A stretch of DNA of 20,031 bases from a virus: IMG/VR virus record IMGVR_UViG_3300045999_004969, positions 1-20,031 of that record. One strand, given 5' to 3'. The stretch's first letter is position 1, and each line of letters opens with the position of its first letter. Positions 1-4,574 of this stretch are shown one piece after another. The translations under genes and the position numbers were made by a program. Under the pieces are notes generated by a model. That model saw only the letters and a list, made by a program, of their open reading frames with translations. It was not told the origin of the DNA and searched no databases.

Positions 1-26
1 AAGATATCAATCACTTACATAATCTT

Positions 27-89
27 AAATAACAACAAGGAACAATATTACTCACAATATCGAGGGTTAAAAGTTCCTTGCTGTTGTTT
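27..89. repeat. Long imperfect inverted repeat beyond the leftward gene
   Basis: Arms 27-43 and 73-89 pair over 17 positions with one A-C mismatch and one G-U wobble, enclosing a 29-nt spacer. Neither side is followed by a T-run, so it does not look like an intrinsic terminator. It lies just past the terminator of the 117-residue gene and could be an RNA processing or 3'-protective stem, or an operator for whatever lies to the left of the window. The pairing is seen directly; the function is unknown. Confidence 0.5.
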
Positions 90-98
90 AAAAATATA

Positions 99-131
99 TA
101 AAAAAGATTGGAAGGTTATACCTTCCAATCT
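99..131 (-). terminator. Intrinsic terminator of the 117-residue leftward gene
   Basis: A perfect 12-bp stem (105-116 with 120-131) has a 3-nt loop and, on the minus strand, is followed by a run of six T and then further T/A. The upstream arm of the stem codes for the last residues of the minus-strand protein, and its TAA stop (116-118) sits at the loop. Translation to the stop would therefore cover the arm, so coding and termination signals are merged. Confidence 0.88.
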
Positions 132-469
132 ATACAAGTGGCGTCAGCCATGGCAACTGGTATAAGCCAAGCGGAGCTGGCTGGCACCAGTTTGCCATCT
201 TTCTCCACTTCATAGGTTGAGATACTTACCTTGAAAAGGTCAGTATCCAACTCTATTTCTTTGCCTTCGGCAAATTTAGTGGCTTTATTAGCTTTCTTTG
301 ATGCCCATTTGGCATCATCATCAAACAAAATCCACCAACTTCTTTTGTTGGATTTTGTTGCCATTTCACCACCAAACTCAAAATCTCCACTACTCCCAGT
401 GGAAAGTTTAAACTTTCTAAACCCTTGTTTAGAAACTTCATTTTTCAAGATTTTTACTTTAATTCTCAT
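116..469 (-). CDS. Conserved-looking hypothetical protein, 117 aa
   Basis: I do not recognise this family. It is a small soluble protein without signal peptide or membrane segment. It begins MRIKVKILKNEV, has a Gly/Ser-rich turn at about residues 25-34, and a middle stretch rich in Lys, Asp and Trp (SWWILFDDDAKW). Its C-terminal half alternates hydrophobic and polar residues, suggesting beta strands. A small beta-barrel, possibly nucleic-acid binding, would fit but is only a guess. The start at 469 follows an A/T-rich leader (AATAAAAT just before ATG) typical of Bacteroidota phages, with no Shine-Dalgarno. It is transcribed away from the structural genes and ends in a strong terminator whose stem overlaps its last codons. 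A hairpin (491-508) lies in its presumed leader. Longer ORFs on the opposite strand here have no support and were treated as shadows. Confidence 0.72.
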   Translation of the reverse strand: MRIKVKILKNEVSKQGFRKFKLSTGSSGDFEFGGEMATKSNKRSWWILFDDDAKWASKKANKATKFAEGKEIELDTDLFKVSISTYEVEKDGKLVPASSAWLIPVAMADATCIDWKV

Positions 470-490
470 ATTTTATTTAATTAATTGTGC

Positions 491-508
491 AAAGCCCGGT
501 AGGGCTTT
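491..508 (-). promoter_or_regulatory. Hairpin in the leader of the 117-residue gene
   Basis: A perfect 7-bp stem (491-497 AAAGCCC with 502-508 GGGCTTT) and a 4-nt loop lie 22 nt upstream of the start codon at 469. Its shape resembles an intrinsic terminator, but no clear T-run follows on the minus strand. It may attenuate or protect the mRNA, or end transcription coming from the right. Confidence 0.45.
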
Positions 509-517
509 GTTAGGAGG

Positions 518-554
518 GTGGGGGACTTTTGATTTGGCTATCCATTCCCCCCAC
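518..554. repeat. G-tract/C-tract stem-loop
   Basis: GTGGGGG at 518-524 pairs perfectly with CCCCCAC at 548-554 across a 23-nt loop. Such a G/C block is conspicuous in this AT-rich genome and stands directly beside the A/T tracts at 558-587. Possible roles are a transcription start architecture, a replication signal or an RNA structure; nothing here decides between them. Confidence 0.4.
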
Positions 555-557
555 ACA

Positions 558-587
558 TTAAAAAAATTTTTTAAAAAATTTTAAAAA
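558..587. promoter_or_regulatory. Alternating A/T tracts
   Basis: Runs of A7, T6, A6, T4 and A5 follow one another without interruption. Phased A/T tracts bend or melt easily, so this may be an UP-like element for the leftward 117-residue gene or a DNA-unwinding element. Only the sequence pattern is seen; the role is inferred. Confidence 0.35.
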
Positions 588-614
588 GTGTAAAGTAAAA
601 TACTACTTTTCTGT

Positions 615-645
615 AAAATAAAAAGGTAGTAACTAAGTTACTACC
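615..645 (-). terminator. Intrinsic terminator downstream of the 65/44-residue gene pair
   Basis: A perfect 9-bp stem (625-633 with 637-645) has a 3-nt loop and is followed on the minus strand by TTTTTATTTT (624-615). It would end the leftward transcript that carries the 65- and 44-residue genes, about 150 nt past the last stop codon. Confidence 0.8.
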
Positions 646-718
646 CCTGATTGCATATGCTATACAATGCCTCTTAGATTCTATTTTATTGTACCTAACT
701 TATTGAGGTAATGAAACT

Positions 719-730
719 TACCTATAGGTA
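719..730. promoter_or_regulatory. 12-bp perfect palindrome, possible operator
   Basis: TACCTATAGGTA reads the same on both strands. A further AGGTA copy stands at 706-710, so the same pentamer occurs three times within 25 bp in alternating orientation. This is compatible with a binding site for a dimeric regulator or with alternative RNA pairings. It is a weak call because short palindromes are common in AT-rich DNA. Confidence 0.25.
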
Positions 731-796
731 TATGAATACTTAAATTTATAATTAAGTTATTTAATTAATTATACGAAAAATAAATGATATTATATT

Positions 797-931
797 TTAT
801 CTACCCTGTCCAGCATAAGGTTTCTTATACCTCTTACTCCCCTTAGCCAAGCTATCTTTCTTAGCATGTCTACCAAGAGAAACTTTAGGCTTCCTCTTGA
901 AGGTGTTCTCCGTTACTTTGTTCTTTGCCAT
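797..931 (-). CDS. Small very basic protein, 44 aa
   Basis: This short ORF reads MAKNKVTENTFKRKPKVSLG at its start and ends KKPYAGQGR. Sixteen of 44 residues are Lys or Arg (plus one His) against three acidic ones, with the pattern GRHAKK...SKRYKKPYAGQGR in the second half. From memory, similar short Lys/Arg-rich proteins with a GRHAK...YxGQGR-like tail occur in crAss-like and other Bacteroidota phages; I cannot verify this here. Such composition suggests nucleic-acid or ribosome binding, but no function is established. Its start lies inside the end of the 65-residue gene, with an out-of-frame overlap of 47 nt, so the two are probably translated from one mRNA. No signal peptide or membrane segment is present. 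Confidence 0.7.
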   Translation of the reverse strand: MAKNKVTENTFKRKPKVSLGRHAKKDSLAKGSKRYKKPYAGQGR

Positions 932-1082
932 AATTATCTAGTAATTCTTTTATTCTTTGTAATGCTTGTTGAGATCCTTGATCTCCCTTTATTGCATCTA
1001 GAAAATTCTTATTCTTTTTAACAAAAAGATCATACTCTTTCTTTTGCAATTTTTCCATTTTTCTCCTGTATTGTCTATTCAT
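885..1082 (-). CDS. Small hypothetical protein, 65 aa
   Basis: This is a short, charged, probably all-helical protein. Residues 1-30 (MNRQYRRKMEKLQKKEYDLF and on) are strongly basic, followed by helices rich in Lys, Glu, Leu and Gln. I do not recognise it. A longer reading that starts further upstream is unlikely because it would run through the divergent promoter into the opposite gene. Two in-frame starts are possible: ATG at 1082, and ATG at 1058, which is preceded by AGGAGA, an unusually good Shine-Dalgarno for this genome. The MNRxYRRK opening looks like a natural N-terminus, so 1082 is preferred. It is the first gene of a leftward unit with the 44-residue gene. Confidence 0.66.
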   Translation of the reverse strand: MNRQYRRKMEKLQKKEYDLFVKKNKNFLDAIKGDQGSQQALQRIKELLDNYGKEQSNGEHLQEEA

Positions 1083-1112
1083 AAATATTTTATATATATT
1101 TGCAAGTATAAT
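1070..1112 (+). promoter_or_regulatory. Bacteroidota-type promoter of the rightward operon
   Basis: TATATTTG at 1095-1102 matches the Bacteroides -7 consensus TAnnTTTG. ATTG at 1070-1073 stands 21 nt upstream, the usual distance of the -33 TTTG element. A TATAAT sequence follows at 1107-1112. The first rightward gene starts at 1123. The 40-bp region also separates divergent genes, so a leftward promoter is expected here too, but I see no clear minus-strand match. Confidence 0.55.
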
Positions 1113-1122
1113 ACGAATAAAT

Positions 1123-1521
1123 ATGAAAACAATAAAATTAAAATTACTAGTATTTGAGGATTCACTAAAAGATTCTAAGGGAAAGAGCATAACACATGAT
1201 ATTGCAGATATGCTAAGAGAGATTGGAGAAGAAGTTATAGAGGGAGAAAAACTTTCTTATAAGGATATTGTATTTGCCTTTAATAGCTTACCTCCTTTTA
1301 TCCTTATTGGTAACCAAACTTCCCCCTTAACTGAGCATACTTTTACTATTATGCAGGGCTTAACTGAGGATATTATGTTTAACTTCCTAGAAACTCCTGA
1401 GGAAATAATGGCCCTCATTAATGAAGCTGAGGAAAAACACCTTTTTCAAGAACTTAACTCTATACAACTTAAGATACCTTTTAATAATGGAGAAACAGAG
1501 ACTAATAGCAGTGAGGGGTGA
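1123..1521 (+). CDS. Hypothetical protein, 132 aa, first gene of the structural operon
   Basis: The family is not recognised. The protein is acidic overall and opens with a probable beta strand (MKTIKLKLLVFED). Then come helices with alternating Glu and Ile/Leu, a hydrophobic patch PPFILIGNQT at about residues 64-73, and a polar tail ending NSSEG. There is no signal peptide or membrane segment. It begins 15-20 nt after the proposed promoter and overlaps the next gene by 35 nt out of frame. Heading a run that leads to the terminase suggests a role in late expression or packaging, but that is from position only. The start follows an A-rich leader (GAATAAAT before ATG). Confidence 0.72.
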   Translation: MKTIKLKLLVFEDSLKDSKGKSITHDIADMLREIGEEVIEGEKLSYKDIVFAFNSLPPFILIGNQTSPLTEHTFTIMQGLTEDIMFNFLETPEEIMALINEAEEKHLFQELNSIQLKIPFNNGETETNSSEG

Positions 1522-1825
1522 TACCTACCTCAACTATATGAGGGTAATGTCACTAAACTTTAACCTTACTGAGACAGAAATAAGAGTTGCTGCAGAGCTA
1601 CTTAGAGAATATGAGGGGTTTCTTATACAAAGTACCCCAACTATTGCATGGGAATTGCTAAATTCTCCTAAAACTAACAAAAAAATTAAGGATAAACTCT
1701 CTCTTAAGGATGCTTCTTACAACAACATTAAGGCATCCCTTAAGAAAAAGGGTCTCTTAACTACTTCTGGCTTTAGAAATGGTATTTACCTAGCAGATAT
1801 TAAATTTATCTTTAGTGAAACTTAG
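1487..1825 (+). CDS. Small protein with helix-turn-helix-like character, 112 aa
   Basis: Residues 26-90 look helical and resemble a winged-helix or LuxR-like DNA-binding fold. A first helix LTETEIRVAAELL is followed, about 50 residues on, by DASYNNIKASLKKKGLL, which has the spacing of a recognition helix and a basic turn. A short beta segment (GIYLADIKFIF) ends it. Possible roles are a late-gene regulator or the small terminase subunit, since it lies three genes before terL. Neither is proven. The ATG at 1487 is chosen because an upstream in-frame ATG at 1421 would add residues that merely mirror the preceding gene. It overlaps the genes on both sides by 35 and 11 nt. Confidence 0.66.
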   Translation: MEKQRLIAVRGDTYLNYMRVMSLNFNLTETEIRVAAELLREYEGFLIQSTPTIAWELLNSPKTNKKIKDKLSLKDASYNNIKASLKKKGLLTTSGFRNGIYLADIKFIFSET

Positions 1826-2042
1826 TCTACTTATTAAAGAAGTTGCTGATAATCTTCAACTTCCGTACAAGGATGTTAATACTGCAATAAAATTTAGCTT
1901 CTTGACTACTGGAAAGGAGATGAAGGACTCTACTCCTAAGATAACTGTAAGATATCTTGGTACTTTTATTAAAAAAATGAATAAAAGAGAAACCTATAAA
2001 AACTACTTAAGAATAAAGAATGAGAATAATAGAGATAAATAA
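1815..2042 (+). CDS. Short HU/IHF-like protein, 75 aa
   Basis: The N-terminal half (LLIKEVADNLQLPYKDVNTA) resembles the helical half of HU/IHF family subunits. KITVRYLGTFIKK resembles the conserved strand before the DNA-binding arm (typically LGNFG or similar). The usual family length is about 90-100 residues, so this copy is short and seems to lack a full arm. crAss-like phages are reported to encode IHF-like proteins, which supports the call. It would bind and bend phage DNA, or act in packaging together with the terminase. The start is GTG at 1815, overlapping the previous stop; it overlaps the next gene by 23 nt. Fold assignment is by eye. Confidence 0.5.
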   Translation: MKLSLLIKEVADNLQLPYKDVNTAIKFSFLTTGKEMKDSTPKITVRYLGTFIKKMNKRETYKNYLRIKNENNRDK

Positions 2043-2538
2043 TGCTACTGTAACCCTGCATGAGGCTTGCCTCTTAGTACCAGAGTTTAAGGTAGTATAT
2101 GAGAAGTATAAAAAGGATAATGGTATTCAGGCTTTTAAATATATCTATCTATTTGCTGATTATAACTCTCCTTATAGAGCTTATGATGAGGAACAAAAGA
2201 TTGCAGCACTGGAGAAAGATCTAGAAATCTCTTTAACACCAGAACTTAAGAGTGCAATTGAGAAGTATAAAGAACTTAATTACACTTTTAATATGAGGTA
2301 CTTACAAGATGCACTTCATGCTGCCAATCAAACTAGGGCATACTTTAGAAATGTAGATTATGCTCTCCTAGACTCTAGAGGCAACCCTGTTTATAAGGTT
2401 AAGGAGGTTACAGATGCACTTAAGAATACTCTACAAGTAATTACAACCTTAGAGGGCTTAAAAGAAAAGGTAGAATCTGAGAATGTAGCACAGAATAAGG
2501 TTAGAGCAGGAGCAAAGATTAACAAATGGGAGCAATAA
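2020..2538 (+). CDS. Hypothetical protein directly before TerL, 172 aa
   Basis: The protein is predominantly helical and charged. It has an N-terminal segment HEACLLVPEFKVVYEKYKKD, a Tyr-rich region (YIYLFADYNSPYRAYDEEQK, around residues 41-60), and a C-terminal probable coiled coil (about residues 125-160) ending KINKWEQ. I do not recognise a named domain. Its place next to terL makes it a candidate small terminase subunit or packaging factor, which I cannot tell apart from an unrelated head-assembly protein. It starts inside the preceding gene (23-nt overlap) and its end overlaps the terL start by 13 nt, indicating translational coupling. Confidence 0.75.
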   Translation: MRIIEINNATVTLHEACLLVPEFKVVYEKYKKDNGIQAFKYIYLFADYNSPYRAYDEEQKIAALEKDLEISLTPELKSAIEKYKELNYTFNMRYLQDALHAANQTRAYFRNVDYALLDSRGNPVYKVKEVTDALKNTLQVITTLEGLKEKVESENVAQNKVRAGAKINKWEQ

Positions 2539-4574
2539 GAAATAAGAATGGTATATGGATTAATACTGAGCCCTTTAGAGAGGCCGGTAATAGATTTGTA
2601 ACTACTGGTAGATATACTGATGCTCTTCCTGGGACCCTAGAATTTGATAGATTTTGGGATCAGGAGTACACTAGATGTATGGAGGGGTATGAGGTATCTG
2701 GAGCTAAGATAACTGGTAAACATTACTTCTATCTAAATTACTGTCTCATTAATAAAGTAAATCTTACTGATGATAATAGAGGTAAAAGAAAAGTATCTAA
2801 GGGGTTTCTCCTTCCTGACTTTTGGGATGGGGACTTTGAGTACTTCTGGTTTCTAGAGATTGCAGAAAATGGTATAGACCCTTCCTTGATTCCAAGCTTA
2901 CACCTAAATAACAAGGTCTTATGGACAGAGGGAGGAAAGAGTATGATAGTAGGTAAGGCAAGAAGAAGAGGATTCTCTTATAAGAATGCTGCTACTATTG
3001 CTTGGGAATATACCTTCATTAAGAAATCCCTCACACTTGTAGCTGCTTATGATAAGAAGTATCTATTCTCTGAGATTGGTATCTTTACTAAGGTGATGGA
3101 TATGCTCAATCACCTCAACACCAATTGCCCAGCTTTTAAGAGAAGCAGGCTTGTTAATAAGATAGCTGATGGGCGCATTAAGAGTGGTTATATAGAATAT
3201 ACTGATGATGGTACAGAACTCTCTAAAGGACACCAAAGTGCTATTACTTGTGTATCCTTTATGAATAATCCTGATGCTGCAAGGGGAGCTGATGCTAGTA
3301 AAATTATTGTAGAAGAAGCAGGTACCTTCATTAATTGGAATGAGAGTTACTATGCTATGGAACCTTCTATTAAGGCTGGTGATTATTATACTGGAATGAT
3401 GATTGTCTTTGGTACTGGTGGTGATATGGAAGCTGGTACTATTGATTTTGCAGAAATGTATTATAACCCAGATAACTATAATATGATGCCTTTTGAGAAT
3501 GTATGGGATGAAGATGGATTACCTGAGAAGAGTACTGGTTTCTTTTTTCCTATGTATCAAAACTATGAGGGGGCTTATGATAAGGAAGGTAACTCTGATG
3601 TACCTAAGGCTAAAGAACTCTTAACAAAACTCAGAGAAAATAAGAAAGCTAAAGCTAAAAGTCCTGAGGAGTATCTTAGACATACTACTGAGTATGCTTG
3701 GTCTCCTGCAGAAGCCTTTCAAATTATCTCTAATAATGTATTTCCTACAGAAGACTTGCGTAAGCAGCTAGGCTTATGTCAAACTAAGGATGAGTATAAA
3801 GGTATCTGTGGTAGAATGTCTTATGATGAGAGGGGTAATCCAGAATTTATTCCCGATTTATCCCTCAGACCTTTAGAGTATAAAGATAAGAGCTTAGATA
3901 AAAGTGGTTGTATACAGATTTGGGAAAAACCAACCCCAGGTACATCGTACAACTTATATACTGGAGGACTAGATCCCTATGCTACAGATGAAGCTAACTA
4001 TAGTGAGTCTCTTGGTTCACTGTTTATCTTTAAAAGATATGCTATCGGGGAAGAAACCCATGATCTTCCAGTTGCAGAATATACAGGCAGGCCACAGAAT
4101 TTCAAAGAATTCTATGACCAATGTATTCTCCTAATTGAGTACTATAACGCAAGCTGTTTATATGAGAATAACATCAACAATTTCAAAACTCACTGTGAGA
4201 ATAAACATAAATTACATTTATTATCCAGAACTCCAAGCATTGTCAAGGCTGCATCTAACCAACACTCAAATACCTATGGAATCAGAGTTGTCGGCAATTC
4301 ATATTCATCTGTTAAGAATGAACTTATCACTTATGTAAATAACTGGTTAAGAGAGGAGTATGAAGATGGTAAGAGTAATGTATATAAAATTAAGTCTATA
4401 GGACTCTTACAAGAACTTATTACTTATAATAGTAGAGGTAACTTTGATAGATTTATATCTTTCTCTTTATCTCTTATTAGAAGTATAGAATTAACTAGAA
4501 TACAACCTGCTTTTAAAGACTCGTATAAGAGGAATGGCAGAGATTTCTTCTCATCCAAATTATTTAGTAACTAA
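2526..4574 (+). CDS. terL: Terminase large subunit (DNA packaging ATPase/nuclease)
   Basis: This is the motor that cuts concatemeric DNA and pumps it through the portal. Residues 140-151 (MIVGKARRRGFS) form the atypical Walker A-like loop used by many large terminases. KIIVEEAG at 259-266 is Walker B with the catalytic Glu pair, and VFGTGGD at 294-300 is the ATPase coupling motif. The RNase H-like nuclease shows Asp483 in GGLDPYATDE, Glu547 in CLYENN and a plausible third acid, Asp641, in NFDRFISFSL. At 682 residues it is within the range of phage terminases. It overlaps the upstream gene by 13 nt and the portal start by 1 nt (TAATG). Codon choice changes over about 4040-4330, in the nuclease domain. 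The identity is secure; nuclease residue assignment is by eye. Confidence 0.93.
   Translation: MGAIRNKNGIWINTEPFREAGNRFVTTGRYTDALPGTLEFDRFWDQEYTRCMEGYEVSGAKITGKHYFYLNYCLINKVNLTDDNRGKRKVSKGFLLPDFWDGDFEYFWFLEIAENGIDPSLIPSLHLNNKVLWTEGGKSMIVGKARRRGFSYKNAATIAWEYTFIKKSLTLVAAYDKKYLFSEIGIFTKVMDMLNHLNTNCPAFKRSRLVNKIADGRIKSGYIEYTDDGTELSKGHQSAITCVSFMNNPDAARGADASKIIVEEAGTFINWNESYYAMEPSIKAGDYYTGMMIVFGTGGDMEAGTIDFAEMYYNPDNYNMMPFENVWDEDGLPEKSTGFFFPMYQNYEGAYDKEGNSDVPKAKELLTKLRENKKAKAKSPEEYLRHTTEYAWSPAEAFQIISNNVFPTEDLRKQLGLCQTKDEYKGICGRMSYDERGNPEFIPDLSLRPLEYKDKSLDKSGCIQIWEKPTPGTSYNLYTGGLDPYATDEANYSESLGSLFIFKRYAIGEETHDLPVAEYTGRPQNFKEFYDQCILLIEYYNASCLYENNINNFKTHCENKHKLHLLSRTPSIVKAASNQHSNTYGIRVVGNSYSSVKNELITYVNNWLREEYEDGKSNVYKIKSIGLLQELITYNSRGNFDRFISFSLSLIRSIELTRIQPAFKDSYKRNGRDFFSSKLFSN
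4522..4528 (+). promoter_or_regulatory. CGTATAA element inside the end of terL
   Basis: CGTATAA stands 45 nt upstream of the portal start and is one of seven plus-strand copies in the window. Here it lies in coding sequence (ASer-Tyr-Lys in frame), so it could be chance. Confidence 0.2.

Larger units (their letters stand above)
615..768 (-). ncRNA. Candidate small structured RNA ending at the terminator
   Basis: On the minus strand the stretch starts after a CGTATAA element (775-769). It contains stem-loops at 757-738 (6 bp) and 723-706 (6 bp), a self-complementary segment around 668-651, and the intrinsic terminator at 645-615. No ORF is present. It could be an independent RNA of about 150 nt or simply a structured 3' untranslated region of the 44-residue gene. 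Sequence alone cannot separate these. Confidence 0.25.
470..796. other. Gene-free stretch of 327 nt with structured elements
   Basis: No convincing ORF lies here on either strand. From left to right it holds a GC-rich hairpin (491-508), a second stem with a G-tract and C-tract (518-554), alternating A/T tracts (558-587), a minus-strand intrinsic terminator (616-645), and several small stem-loops (706-723, 738-757). It also holds a 12-bp perfect palindrome (719-730) and a minus-strand CGTATAA element (769-775). The density of structure in an otherwise tightly packed genome suggests regulatory DNA or a non-coding RNA. The parts are entered separately. Confidence 0.7.

Noticed and set aside
116-469. 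Single-stranded DNA-binding protein identity for the 117-residue gene
   Set aside because: Small beta-rich character would fit, but no recognisable OB-fold signature is visible; left as hypothetical.
231-584. Plus-strand ORF of 117 codons opposite the leftward gene
   Set aside because: It mirrors the minus-strand gene, then runs through the hairpins and A/T tracts, with low-complexity Phe/Lys at its end; no start signal.
1083-1190. Upstream extension of the 65-residue leftward gene
   Set aside because: It would cross the divergent promoter and run antisense through the start of the 132-residue gene; ATG at 1082 gives a more natural N-terminus.
1421-1486. Upstream extension of the HTH-like gene
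   Set aside because: The added residues only mirror the preceding gene and would increase the overlap to 101 nt.
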